64,000 bases of DNA from Apiospora phragmitis (lineage: Eukaryota > Ascomycota > Sordariomycetes > Amphisphaeriales > Apiosporaceae), in assembly GCA_038363925.1 (NCBI GenBank), contig JAQQWL010000001.1, forward strand, positions 1 through 64,000, written 5' to 3'. The position numbers and the translations under genes were made by a program. The notes below the pieces were generated by a model. It made no database searches, was not told the origin of the DNA, and saw only the letters and a list, made by a program, of their open reading frames with translations. Every line of letters begins with the position of its first letter. The first letter of the stretch is position 1. Shown in pieces: positions 12,351 to 24,410 of this stretch.

Positions 12351-13432
12351 TTAATTATCAGCAGCAGGCAGATCTGCTGACTTCCCATGCCGATCCTCCT
12401 TGAGGATCCTCTCCACCTCGTCCAGTTTCGTCATCTTCAGAAACCCCTCAAACAGCCCTGAGGGCAGCAGCGTCGCCGCCCAGGCCAGTGTAGCACTCTC
12501 CCCCTTCCAGATGACCTGCGGCGGGTTATCACCCAACAGGACGGCCGTCACCTCGCGCGCCCACTGCTCGGGCGTGATGCCCCGGTCGGCCAGCCCCTCT
12601 TGGCTCATGGCGTCCCCGACGACGCTGCGCGCGGGCGCGTAGATGGAATCCGCGGGCAAGTGCCCTGCCCCCGGTGGCAACGATGACGAAGAAGTTGGGT
12701 CTGTCGAGCCTTTCCCGCCGCGACTGCCTTTGTGCACGTTGTTGTTCGCGATGATGTTGGTCCGCACCCCGCCCGTCTTGAGCTCCATGACCCGGACGCC
12801 GAACGGCGCCAGCTCCATGCGCAGCGTCTGCGAGAGCATGGCCAGCGCCGCCTTGGACGCGTTGTAGACGCTCTGGAACGGGACGGCCATGACGGAGCCG
12901 ACGGAGGTGTGGTTCACGATCATTGGTTGACGGGGCTGCTGGCCGCTGCCCCCACACAGTCCGCCAATACTACCCCACCATGTTCGTGGAGTAGTAATAC
13001 TGCCATTATCGGAAGACGACGACGACGAAGAGCGCAGGAGCAACAGCGGCAGGAAAGCCTGCGTCACGGCGATGTGGCCCCACACGTTGGTGTCAAATAG
13101 CTTTCTCGCCTCTCTGAGCGATACGTCGGCGACAGGCATGGAGTACGAGGCCGCCGCATTGTTGACGAGTATATCAAGGCCGGTGGCGCCGGCGGCCGAG
13201 GCCGAGACCGAGGAGACGGCCGACGCGATGGAGTCCGCCGAGGAGATATCGAGCGGAAGCGTTATAATCCCCTTGTCCGCCAGTGGCTTTAGCTTGGCCG
13301 GGTCCCGCGCCGTGGCGTAGACGTGATGGCCCGCATCGTGGAAGGTAGTGGCGAGGGCGGCACCGATACCACCGGGGAACAGCCCGTTATTAAGACCGCG
13401 AGCTTCCTCTTCGGGGTGGTTGAAGACACCAT
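12351..13432 (-). CDS. Short-chain dehydrogenase/reductase, AYR1-like, with one frame break
   Basis: The start ATG is at 13432-13430 and the stop TAA at 12353-12351, about 360 residues. The N-terminus has a Rossmann motif of the TGCSxGGIG type, as in NADPH-dependent 1-acyldihydroxyacetone-phosphate reductases (Ayr1) and related SDRs. An NNAA segment and the catalytic YNASK follow a conserved TSVGS serine stretch. The motif is split: the first 20 residues are in one frame and the rest in another. One base fewer than expected is present in the G run at 13374-13377. If that is a base-calling error, the gene is otherwise intact. A low-complexity Ser run around 13015-13040 is an insertion relative to typical SDRs. 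The stop lies 30 bp from that of the convergent DUF3176 gene. Substrate unknown. Confidence 0.75.
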
Positions 13433-14038
13433 CTTGTCGTAGATAATCGTGATAATAAATATGAAAGAGGAAAGTGTGCTAGAGGGTAGTCGAGAGAGGT
13501 GAGGAGCTTTGCTGTGAACATGGCATCGATGAGCTATTTGTAGACGCAAAGGTAGGAGTGGCCGCATCTTTTTCCATGTCAATAATTTGGCATTCGGGCG
13601 ATGCGTTGTACCGAAGGCCATCTTGATGCATGCTGGCAATGGCTGACGTTGGTGTGGCTCACGAGATCCACCTACCAGTCGGTCTAATATCAAGCCTCCT
13701 AATCCAGGCCGTTGCCATCTTGTACATGGACCTATTCTCGCCAATGTTAAAATGGAACTCCGATTCTATTCTATTTAGTAACGTAGATAAATAGACAACA
13801 AAGCCGCAGATTTCTTCTGTAGGAAAGAAGTGGGTCTAACTACGCTACTGTATTTCTTTACATAAAACCGCCGAGCACTTGAGCTGAGGAAATATTAGGC
13901 CGTCGGAACACTGGCATTAGCTATCAACCTAGACTCCAACGTGCAGTATGCTAACAGTCTGATCGGCAAAGCTGCCTTGGACCTTCTTGTTTCCCAGCTT
14001 AACCTCGCCAGTCTGCATACATGAGGTGTGGTGGGGGT
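13433..14038. other. Intergenic, no gene seen
   Basis: This lies between the SDR start and the 3' end of the F-box-like gene, both on the minus strand. It should contain the SDR promoter. No conserved frame or clear motif was found. Confidence 0.5.
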
Positions 14039-15555
14039 TCATTGCTCACGAGGCAGATCTGATCCATCGTGCCAATATCCAGCGTCATTGAGATGAGCGT
14101 CGTTCCCGTCGTCAAGAGAGAATATATGGCTTCTCTCTAAAAATTCACCATACATGCGGTCGTTTTCACGATCCTCGCCATCAAACGAAGTATCCTGAAA
14201 GCGAGCTTTGAAGTAATGCCGCTGGACATAGTCAAAGAATCTAAGTATCAGGGGTGGCGAAGGATATTGACCATCCGTTTCGGCTTCAATCGTATTATGG
14301 TTGCCGGAATGGTTGAAGATATGGTAGAGAATCGATCCTCCGTAGACTTCCCACTGATCGGCATTATGGTAGGACGTCTGCTGTTGATGATTGCTATCCA
14401 AGGCAGAATGTACCAGGATCTCGGGCGCGACGTCATCAAGGATCACTTGTTGGGTGCGTATTTCTTCTGGGCTAAAATGGCCAAAGAGAACAACATAAGC
14501 CTTTATGGGGTAGTATTCGGGATTTTCCTGGATAGTTCGGTCCCACATATAACGTTCGTGAATGCGGCTGATCGAGCTGTACGGGCGAAACGGTCCAAAC
14601 TTTGGATATGACCGCTGACCCAAAGTATCTGCATTACTTCCCAGACTACGAAATGTGAGTCGGAATGATGCAAAGTCTCCATACCGTCGAGAGCGCAAGG
14701 GTGTCTCTGCGGCCCATCGTCACGGTCCGAGCAACACCAAGCGCGGCCGATGTTCTTCTTGAACCTCGAGGAGAGTGCCTCCCGACCAGTATCATCTGAG
14801 AGAATTCTTTTGACTAGCCAATAGGCCGATGGGCCGAACGTCTCATGCTCAGCTTCGAGAGTCGACTGCAAGTTATAAGCTGCAAATTTCTCTAGAAAAC
14901 CGAGCTGTTCTCGCAAAACAGTGTCCGGGGCTTCGTCGACCGACCGGTCTTGAACATCGGAAAAGTCATAGTCGCCGAGGAGAGGCTTCCTGTAAGCGCG
15001 GGAGAGAGCGGCACCGACGATGAAGCTGCGGTAGATGGCTTTCCGCAGGCGCGTGCTCCACTCGGCCATGCGATGCGGAGGCTCCGGTCTTGTGGGTTCA
15101 GTAAAGTCGTGATGCCGGATCGCAATCTCAGGAGCATGTACGCAGTGGCCAAGCTCCAAGATGCGCGGAAGTTCTTGGATGGTGGGAGGCCGAGCGCTGA
15201 GCTCATCCAGCTGCAGGTCTCCAGGTGGCAGCTTCCCCTCGCGCTCGGCATCGAGGCACACCTGGATCGCGCGGGTCTTTGAATCAAGGGTTGATCAGTT
15301 ATTTCGGATCGGACGGAATACGGACAAAGTAGCCAAGTACAGATGCGTACTTACAGCAATCAGGGCCTCGTCGAAGGCGAGGATTTTGTCTGCACCGACA
15401 TGTTGTATGATGGTGCATGCATTACTGCGCAACAACCCGCACGAACAACGGCAAGTGGCTCCGAGGGCAAGGACATCTTCTATCGAATCACAGGCTTGAA
15501 AAACAATAACGACCAGCTCGACTGGGCCGGAGCTGGATAGGAAATCGGTAGCCAT
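14039..15555 (-). CDS. F-box-like domain protein, 3 exons, function unknown
   Basis: Exons are 15555-15355, 15276-14685 and 14628-14039, giving 460 residues. Intron 1 (15277-15354) has GTAAGT...TCAAAG, phase 0. Intron 2 (14629-14684, 56 nt) has GTATGG, a CTCAC branch and ATGCAG, phase 1. Both keep the frame. I chose the ATG at 15555 because the next in-frame codons upstream contain no ATG. The N-terminus (PVELVVIVFQACDSIEDVLALGATCR) fits the short fungal F-box-like pattern, and the rest is a soluble charged domain seen in many ascomycete hypothetical proteins. If it is an F-box protein it would act as a substrate adaptor of an SCF ubiquitin ligase. That role is inferred only from the N-terminus. 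Confidence 0.7.
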
Positions 15556-16799
15556 GGGCGCTTCCGAGTGCAAAAGGACTTGCTGCCCGTCGTGTCCTTG
15601 GGTTTGGAAAAAGGTGTTATATTTATTATTCTGATGAAATTTGGTATGATTTAGGCAGCTATCATTAGACCCCTTACCTTTTCCAGATCCATGTCGGGGG
15701 CCGACTCCTTCCGGGAAACGGACCCCTCTGACTGGTCAAACTCCATGTTGCATTTTGGTTTCCCGTGTGAAAAGCATCTCTATTCGTATAGCTCCTGCAG
15801 CTTCCGCCGAGTCAGAAATGTCAAGTTTACAATCCTTCAGAAACCCCTGAGCGACAATGCCGGAGTAATTAGACACGCCAAGCATCTAAAAAAGCTGTGG
15901 CAAAGCCAATTCGCAAGAATATTCGGCGCCCAAGCCAAGATGAGGACACTTCAGCTATGATATCTGATAAGGGTAAAGGCAAAGAGAAGCCAACCCACGA
16001 GATCCCTGGCAATTCATCAACCACGAAGAAGCGAAAAACCGTCCAGATACAGGAGACCGACCTCCTACAAACAGAGATCAAGCATCGAGGCTCAACCCGC
16101 AAAAGGAGATACTTGCTACACAAGAGCACGTGCCGAAGTTATATAGAGGGAAATGCACTTTCACACATACGACGGAGTCTCTTCTCTGAATATTGCACAT
16201 AGAGTGGCCAATCATGTCTACAGCAGAACTGGTTCTCGTCCCAAGGGCAGGAGGGAAGTCAAATTGACTAAACATTATAAGAATTAGTAAAAAGCACATT
16301 TAAAATTAACGAAAACGTGGCACACCAGATTTTATAGGTTCGAGAAAATAGCTATTTACTATAAAAGAAATAATACCCACCCAATATTTGATGAATAAGA
16401 ACCTAGAAAAGCTATACATACACTCGTAACACTGTGGGGCGTGGACCAAGCTTGGTTTCATATTTTCCGAAGATAGAAAGAAATGTCGTACTTATATTGT
16501 TCTTGGAAAGGCTGTGTTATGACAACTAAAGATGCTCGCTTTCGGACTCGCAGTTGGCTTGGCCGGAAACCGTGTTGCATGGCCAAGGATTATGTTGGAG
16601 GCTGAGCGGTTGCACCCCTGCCGAAGAGTGCGTAAGCCCGGCCTACGGACAAGGGAGAGACACGGATTCCACCTCACGTCAGCCACTTCGGGGGAGGGAA
16701 ACAAACATGTCGCCATGGAAGAAAGAGGAACGGAGTGAGTCGAAATCTCGCCCAACTCAACTATTGAAGAATGCGTAGCTCTGGTACCATGTCCGAGTC
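15556..16799. other. Intergenic between divergent genes; weak lysine-rich frame
   Basis: This separates the F-box-like gene (-) from the HET gene (+). A 101-codon plus-strand frame at 15897-16202 encodes a basic, low-complexity peptide (KGKGKEK and TTKKRK stretches), with an overlapping frame at 15691-15960. Neither shows a recognised domain or a splice-consistent partner. I treat them as unsupported, although a decayed small gene is possible. Confidence 0.35.
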
Positions 16800-19037
16800 A
16801 TGCTGTATCTCCCTTCTTACTCCATGTCGTCGTCAGTCGCTACCTACCAGCACACCTCTTTGAGTTCCGAGGACTCTATCAGAGTCTTCGATCTGCTCCC
16901 CTCGATATGCCCGAAGGCACCAGTCGAAGTCAGGATGCGGGAAGTCTCGCTCTCCTGTCTCCGAACCAAGTACGAGGTCCTTTCGTACGTGCCGGGTGAT
17001 GCGAAGAGCGGGGGCATCTCCGCCGTCCTTTGCGCCGGGAAGACGCTGCCCGTGACGGACAACTGCCACGCAGCCTTGGTGCATCTTCGCCGTTGCCTGT
17101 GGACGCGCACGCTATGGGTCGATGCCATCTGCATCGACCAAGTGGAGGATGAGGCTGGTACAAAGGAGCGCAATCGCCAAGTCCAACAGGTGGGCCGAAT
17201 CTACAACCGCGCATGGCGCGCCATTATATGGCTTGGTCAGGGGGATAAGAACATGAAGCTGCTGTTTAGGGCCATTCGACTGTGGTCGCTCTCAGCAAAG
17301 GCGGAAAAGCTCTTCAACCGGAACGACTCAATCGCCATCGAAATAGCAATATTGGCTGCCACGCTGCTGCTGTTCAGTACGTCATATCTCCATCGTTCCA
17401 ATATGTTTAGCGGCAAGGAACGAGGGGACCCAATACAGCATTCTTTTAACCTCACTAACGGATTGGCTTAGGAGTATATCCCGGAAGAGACTGTGTTCAG
17501 CCTGGCTTGTCCGATCTCAGTCGAAACCCTTGGTTCTTGAGGGTCTGGACGGTACAAGAAGTTGCACTGGCTCGTACCGCGACGATCATGACCAGCTGTT
17601 CGAAGATGAGTTGGAATACGTTCACAGCCGTCTCACACGGAATCGAACTCGGCTATTCCCGGACTCCCATGCGGTCATTCTTAGACTCCGTCTTCGTTCG
17701 ACGGCACACGGCCGCGGAGGCGGCAGATATTTCTACCACGACCTTGACTGGCTCGGAGATGGCGAAGAGTTTTACTACTTCGACCGAAACAGTCACTGAG
17801 GACAAAGTATCTTGGCCATCTGTACCCTGTCAACGGCGGCACGCGCGTTTGAATACGCATAATCAACGTCTCCAGCGGCGTCTGCTGCGATGCCTCCCCT
17901 ACTTCCAATGCGCGCGAGGCCACGACAAAGTGTACGGCATACACGCAATGGCCAGCGACTGGGGATACAAACCTACCCGAGCCCGACTACGACAGGCCGG
18001 TCGAGAACGTGTTCCAGGAATTCGTCGTGGCGTTTTCCCACCTACATGGGAACCTAATGCCGTTGACGACGACACTACCCGCCGAGCCATCCACCGGCTT
18101 ACCTTCCTGGTTACCAGATTGGCTCAGGTCACGCCCTGTCGTGTCGGAAGAGGACGTGGACGTCTCGGGAGTATTCGACTCCCTCTACCCCCCTGACTGG
18201 TCGGCTACCAACTCCTCTTACGGCCACGTCAAATGGAATCGTGAGCAAAGGATGTTGGAACTGAGAGGGAAGCGCATCGGCCATGTCCTCTCCAGGATAT
18301 CAGGCTCGCTGAAGGGCCAATACGATGATCCAGCATCCGAAGCGTTCGACGATTTTGTCCAGGCATGCCATCAGTGGATCCAGTCCCTGAGCGTGTCCGC
18401 GATAGACCAATCCATGCGGATCCCCCAGGACACGCACGACAACAGCCGCCCGAAATGGTCAGCGATGGAGCAACTCGTCCTCTTCACGCCGTGGGCCCCG
18501 CCCGGTCCCGGCAACTGGGGCCCATCTTCCCCACCAGCGACGAGCCCAGCTGGGAGTTCAGCTGGGACCGGGTGGCCCGCCACAAGGTGCTCCTGGACTG
18601 GCTGCACCGAACCCGGTACGCCAGTCTGGACGAGGCCATCGCCGCGCTCGGCGACAGCCCCTTCGTCGATGTTCTGAGCAACAGCCAAAAGCTCGATAAC
18701 AACCCCAACGGGGAGGTCCCGCAGTACCTGCAGCACGTCAGCAGGTCCCCGGCGGTGCTGGAGTCGAACTACGCCATGATGCAGCGGCGCGTCAACCTAT
18801 TCGCCAATTACGCATTCCTCACGCTGGATGACGGGCTGTGGGCGCGTGCGCACCTCAGTTGCCAGGTGGGGAGACGAAGTGTGGTTGCTGGCTGGGTCGG
18901 ACGTCCCGGTGGTGCTAAGGAGGCATGGAGACACCGCCCAGTTTCGAGTCGTGGCCCCCGCTTATGTTGATGGAGCGATGTATGGGCGAATGTGGTCGAT
19001 TGATGATAGCCTATCGGAGGTAATTACTCTGGTTTAG
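16800..19037 (+). pseudogene. HET-domain (heterokaryon incompatibility) gene, frame-broken
   Basis: Exon 1 is 16800-17376 and intron 1 is 17377-17471 (GTACGT, CTAAC branch, CTTAG, phase 1). The HET core is clear: LWVDAICIDQ, RNRQVQQVGRIYNRAWRAIIWLG, then NPWFLRVWTVQEVALAR after the intron. The usual SYxWGD motif reads SYVPGD, so its Trp is lost. The reading frame then jumps at about 17970 (after DKVYGIHAMASDWGY), again at about 18500, and again at about 18860. The final frame carries the family's usual end (WGDEVWLLAGSDVPVVLRR...AYVDGAMYG) and stops at 19035-19037. HET proteins trigger programmed cell death after fusion of unlike strains. With three shifts and a changed core motif this copy is probably not functional, unless the shifts are sequence errors. 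Confidence 0.75.
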
Positions 19038-19825
19038 GCAAGGTTTCCATTAGTAAAGGGCGGAACAGATACTTATCAGTTATAGTAATAGTTATCATAT
19101 AGAAACATGCTTCAAAATGATTACACGGGTATCATTTTCGGCACACAGGCAAGTTCAACTTGGCGCCAATTTCCTGGGCTAGGGGCAAGCCAAATAGCTG
19201 AGGGGCGCCGGCAGAATGAACATGCATTGTGTGCCCGCCGTGACACTTGGCCTTGACGGCGACCGTCAAAGGATGATGCAACTATGGCCAAGGGCAAGAC
19301 GGGATTATGACCTGGCAAACCTGCTGGTATGAATCATAGCTGATACACGTTAGTCCAAGCAAGGGACACGGACGAAGAGGGTGTATGTAGTGATTCCCTG
19401 AAAATATCTCACCCACAAGTGTTGTTAGTTTAGCAATTGGACCACTCCCACGAAACCAATAATCTCAGCATCCTCAAATCACAGATGAATCTTGATCGTA
19501 TTCCCTATAATATATGTACAGTGAGCCAAACAAATCGGGTATAAGAGCGAGCAAGACGCAGGAAGGTCAGACAACACCGCTCCACCAGCCAAGCCACAGC
19601 AGACACAAGACACCCATGGCCACAGATGCTCCCGCCTTTAGTCGCTGATGCGGTGACGAAGTATCAGAAAATGCCAAATAGAACCGAACACCCTGCAGTA
19701 AAACAAGAGAAGAGCCACTGCAACGCCAGCAATCAATCGCACACAGAATTAGTCGCTCCAGGAAATGCGTCAAAAAAACACAGAGAATTAGCGTAGCTCA
19801 CGCACGCACGCACGTACGCAACCAT
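19038..19825. other. Intergenic, convergent 3' ends
   Basis: No conserved frame was found. A short (CACG)n microsatellite lies at about 19799-19820, just beyond the stop of the minus-strand gene. Confidence 0.5.
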
Positions 19826-21359
19826 TCAGTACTCGTCCTCCCAATGATCCGACATGCCACCACCGCCGCCGCCATATCCCGCACCGCCGTCAATCTCGAT
19901 GCTCGTGCCCAGCGCTTCCTGGCCCTGGCGAATCATCGCCTCCAGGCGCGAGTTGAAATCGTTAATCCGCGCATCCGCCTCACGCTCTTCCCGCATTCGC
20001 CGCGCCACCATTTTCTGGGCCTCAGGGTCGAGTCTCGGACTGTGATCTTCTACCAACGTCTCTCGCCTCCTGACCGAAGCCATCTTACCCGACGTTGGAG
20101 TCGCTGCCAAGCCCACCGAGGCGGCGGAGGCGGCGCTGTGGTTTCTTCTGTGGCCACGCTGGATATGCGGACTAGGACTGGGAATCCGCGATTGTTGTCG
20201 TGGCGATGGCGTGTACAGCGCCGGTGACTGTGGTCGGACTGCGACAGGAAGCCTACTGGGGGTAGACGGCCTTTCTGGGGCGGCCATTAAGGGCGTGGCC
20301 CAGCAAAACTTGCTGGTTCACGGAAGGTAAGAGAAGGGTCTCCGGCATGGCTGATGCGGCCCGAATGCCGGCGGTTGAGAGATGGTGTGGTGCTCAATCT
20401 GCTGACTGGCTTGCTTATGCGACGAGGTAAGCTGGGTCGGCTCTGTAGTGCCGAAGACGGCCGATCCATCGACGGGTACGAAACCGGGGCGGGAGGGGCC
20501 ATTTTCTCGGCAGGTTCATCCACCATGACCCAGTTCTTCCGTAGCTCATCGTTAGGGGTGTTTGCGGAGATCTGGCGTCTTTTAGCGGCTGGCGGCGGAG
20601 TCGAGTCGGGCTCCTGTTCGTGAAAGAGGGGGAATAATCCGATTCTGGAAAGCCGCCTGGGGTCGGGCTTTGTCTGTATTCGGTGGCTATCTGGAAGGCT
20701 TCGTCGTTACCTGGCAAGGGGTTCGCATGCGCATCGAACCCTCTGCCGCCTCCCGAGTAGAACCCTCGAAATGCACCCGTTCTGCAGAATTCCCAGACTT
20801 TACCAACAACTCCTCCTATGGTGTTAAGGGCAAGCGTACTCCATCCAGTTGGCTGGGCTGCCTGAGGCTCCATCGGAAGATCCGTTCTGCTTTGCCCTGG
20901 CATTGGCGCCTCAAGCTCGTCGTGCGCGAGTTGGGAACCAAGAGCACGCCTGTAGTCGACGTCAGAATAGGTGCTCGATTCCATATCTCCGCCCAGTTGA
21001 TTCTGTACCATTCCGTTGGGTGTTTCAATTTGACCACCAAGGGTGTATCGTATTTCTCTTCCACCGCTTATCCTCCTCTGCCCCATTCTGTCGTCTGCAG
21101 TATAGCCGCCATTCATCATCCCATCATGCGAGGGTGTCACTTCTCCGTGGCGCAGTCGCTTGCGATTTACATTGGGAACTGGCGTTAATGCGTCTGAGGC
21201 GAGACTTCCGGTCGATTTCGTCAAATAACCCGAGCTCGATGCGGAGGGCGACAAGGGAGGTCGAAAGATCCCGGCATGTACGCCTGACATGGGCGGTGCT
21301 CCGTTTGTAGCCTCGAAATGGAAAGCTCCAGACATGCCGACTTGAGGCCCAAAGGGCAT
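19826..21359 (-). CDS. Conserved low-complexity protein with two frame breaks
   Basis: The first ATG is at 21359 and the stop at about 19826, about 510 residues. The protein is Ser/Pro/Arg-rich and mostly disordered, with a short ordered block (WSTLALNTIGGVVGKVWEFCRTGAFRGF, about residues 170-197). The C-terminal charged segment (LDPEAQKMVARRMREEREADARI...RLEAMI) looks helical or coiled-coil, and a Gly-rich acidic tail follows. I recall similar unnamed proteins in other filamentous ascomycetes but cannot name a function. Two frame changes, at the G runs 20628-20632 and 20291-20293, are each repaired by one extra base, and the reading sense continues smoothly across both. That suggests sequence error in a living gene. 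The frame is also open upstream of the ATG as far as a TAG near 21510. Confidence 0.6.
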
Positions 21360-22852
21360 TGCGACACGCTCTGTAGACAGCTGTGGCCGGTATACGGACC
21401 CCGATCGAGTTTCTGATTGCGCGCAGAACCGCGACCGATCCTTTTGGGTTTGCTGATTTTCGGGAAGCTCTCCGTGCGAATCAGTGCGTAGACGCCGCCG
21501 CGGATTTCTCGTCTAATATTTCGCCAGACCCCGCTGATCTGATGGAGCTAAAGCTGCGCCAGCGTTGCGGATAGATGGTACGGACGAGGTTGGGCGCGCT
21601 GAGTCTCCTGTTTGCCACGGAGTCAAACAGAGTGTTGGCTGTCTGTGCGTGAATATACTTTTTGGCGTCCGTCGAATGTTGGGGTAGTCGCGCCTCGTGA
21701 CCACAGCCAGACCGTGTGGGAATACAGTGTCGCAGATTACAATATGTTTTTGATAATGGGAATGGGACAGCTTCGGCCACTTGAAGCTGTAGGTTCTTTG
21801 ATGTTCAATGCCGCCAACAGAGGCTAAGCGTTGGATTGGCTGCTGTCGCTTGAGCTGACGGTTGCCTGTGCTGGAAGGTAAGTTTGGCTTGGTGTCGATG
21901 ATGAGTTGCTGCACAATTGGCGGCTCCCAAGTTTGCTGCTGGCAGTCAATCGTGGTCCCTGTCAGATTTTGCCGATGCTTTTTTTTGGGATGGATTCTAG
22001 ACTGGGCAGTCGGATGCGCAAGATACGACGCGACAGAGGGGGGAAAACAACGTGAAAAAACCTCTTTCGTCACGGTGTTCTTTAACCAAGGCCCTTCTGT
22101 CGATCGGTTCAAGCGCTCTGGATGTGACGTAGGCTAGTTAAGTCGGTGTGCGTGTAAAGAGGTTGGTTCGAGGGGAAGAGCTCTCGCGACCCGATCGCAC
22201 AGGACGCGTCTGGCCAAATGTCGGTCGCCAACAGCAGACTTCGGGGACGGACCCCTTTCTTTCGACAACTGGACCCCTGAGATGCCACTCTGAAGATGCG
22301 AAAGATCCGCCCTCGTGGGTTTCTCCGTTGATGGGCAGTAGGGTTGCAAATTGAATTTGTCGACCTATTTGTTGAGGTAGCAGGGATCGCGTTGCCGGGC
22401 CAAAGCCGCCTTTCCTTAAACAGCTTTTTCTAGGGAGGTTGTCAGAAAAAGTGCCCCGCTATGTGGGTGGTGGCACCACTGATAAAAAGCATTGAAGAGA
22501 GAGGCACGAGGGGCATCGCGGGGCAGTTTCAATTATGAGGCCATTGCTCATACTATTGCAAGTAGCATTCAGGTCACACAGCATGGGACCTGTGTTAAAT
22601 GTGTTTCTGATTCGTTCACTTCGTTAATCTGTTCTAATCTATTTGTCTTTCTGCGCATTTGAAACATACAGCAGAATAGGCGCGTACAACTCTGGTCGTA
22701 AGTAGGTAGGTAAGTGATGCTAAGAATATGCGCCGGTCACATGCTCAAGGTCGGCGAACCCAGAAAGATGCAACTCGGCGGGGTCGGTCGAGAATTTCTT
22801 CTGAAGTTGGACCGAGATGGGTGCGTCCGTGGTAGGAGGGAGCTGCATCGCC
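21360..22852. other. Intergenic / 5' region, no supported gene
   Basis: This lies between two minus-strand genes. A 199-codon minus frame at 21513-22112 has no domain and no splice-consistent join to the gene below it, so I read it as 5' UTR or promoter sequence. Nothing else is recognisable. Confidence 0.45.
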
Positions 22853-23823
22853 TCAAGATTCGCGCGAATAATAAGCGTCCTGCTGCTCGTGCTTCTTGCC
22901 CTGCACACCGCCATTAACCCCCAGCTCCCCGTGCACCACATGGTCCTTGCCTTGCCAGAAGGCGTCGCGCTCGGCCAGCACCTCGTCGGCCCACTTCTTG
23001 GTCTCGGGCAGCACCATCTTGGTCGCGACGTAGGCGAACTCGCCCAGGTCGAGGTCCTTGCCGACGCGCTTCTCGTACTCGACCATCTGGCAGAGCAGCT
23101 CCATCTTGTCAATATCGTGGACGAAGAGGCTGTCGAGCGTCTCCGAGTCTTCGTACTCCTGCCAGATCTCTCGGATCTCCCGGCCCGTCACGCCGCCGTG
23201 TACCTTGCCCAGTAGCCGGTGTGCGATGTAGTCCATCGTCTCGGCCTCGCGGCGGCTCTTCTCGGGCTTGGGTACGCCGTCCACCGGGGTGATGTCGCCG
23301 ACGATCGACTCGGCCATGTCGTGGACCAGGCACATCTTCATGCACTTGGCCAGGTCGATCTTGGCGGCAAGCTCGGGGGGGACAGAACATGCTCATGAGG
23401 GACATGCGGTACATGTGGTCGGAGATTGATTCACCCCTGTCAATGCATTCGGGTTAGCATAGGCGCATGGAGAGGCCATGACTTTACGACAAAGGCAACT
23501 GGTAGTGGTAACGACTAACCTTTCGATGCCGAATCGGCGCCATCCTTCACGTTTGTTGGTCTTGAGGCGCTCGAGGAGGTGGAAGAACGGAACTGGCGAG
23601 CTGGTGCCCTCAGCTGGCGGTGATGGCTGAACCGTCGCAAGCACCTTGTCGACCGACCATGGCTCCGAGATTTTTCGAGTTACGACAACGCCCGGGTCTG
23701 CGAAGGTCTTGTCAATTGTCTGTGAAACCATGTCTCAGGAAGGTCGACGGACTAAAAGTAAGTGTAGTAGAAGAGAGAGAGAGAGAACTAACCAAGAAAG
23801 TCCTTGCCGTCAAAAGTAGCCAT
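22853..23823 (-). CDS. HD-domain 5'-deoxynucleotidase (HDDC2/YfbR-like), 3 exons, one frame break
   Basis: Exons are 23823-23793, 23697-23520 and 23436-22853. Intron 1 (23698-23792) contains a CT-rich microsatellite and is phase 1. Intron 2 (23437-23519) has GTTAGT...GACAG, phase 2. The HD fold is diagnostic: GESISDHMYRM carries the first metal-binding His, CLVHDMAESIVGDITP carries the HD pair, and SLFVHDIDKMELLCQMVEYE carries the distal Asp. Family members remove the 5' phosphate from deoxynucleoside monophosphates with divalent metal and are normally housekeeping. About 263 residues fits. The frame breaks inside a seven-base G run (23375-23381) between the two His motifs. A run of six or nine would restore it, so a homopolymer error is the likely cause. 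Confidence 0.8.
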
Positions 23824-24410
23824 GGGCGGCGACATGTTCTTTCTCTGGACACTTTTTAAGTTGGCGCCGGCTAGTCGAGGGATTGAGTGCTTTCGGGTCG
23901 TCTGTCTTGCTTGGAATTGGTGGGATGTCCCCAAAGTGGGCTGCGAACGAGCTGGTCTTTAGGCCTGATTGGGCTGGATCCCAAATGCAGAATCTCTGGT
24001 TGGTGAGTTTCAGGGGGTCTGTCTGGCTTGGTGTCGGCGTCGGTGCTTCACTTTTAGCTGGTTGGCAGGGTCCCAGTGGGTGTGGGGCTGGCAAGAAACG
24101 GCGACGCTTCATAAACAGTTTCAACTGGATATATGGCCAGGTTATGTACGTGTGTCTTGATAGTATTTGCTACGTTGGCAATAGCGATCACCAGGGCTTT
24201 CTGTGCTTCTACAAACAGCTTCTGCAAGTTGTCAGCTTTGCGTTTGCTCCTACAATCAAGGGAAAGCTGTGAGGGGCGAGGCTGCCCCGTACTAACACAA
24301 GATTACAAACCCTGCTTTTGCGAGCCTTACAATTTAATTCGACATTCCGGCTATCCCATAAACTCAGAGCTCATGTGCTGAATACTTACCTTCTCCGGCG
24401 GTTGCCTCAT
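23824..24410. other. Intergenic, no gene seen
   Basis: This separates two minus-strand genes. A 129-codon plus frame at 23883-24272 has no domain and no conserved features. The region should contain the promoter of the HD-domain gene. Confidence 0.45.

Noticed and set aside
21513..22112. 199-codon minus-strand frame upstream of the low-complexity gene
   Set aside because: No domain, no splice-consistent join and unusual composition. Read as 5' region.
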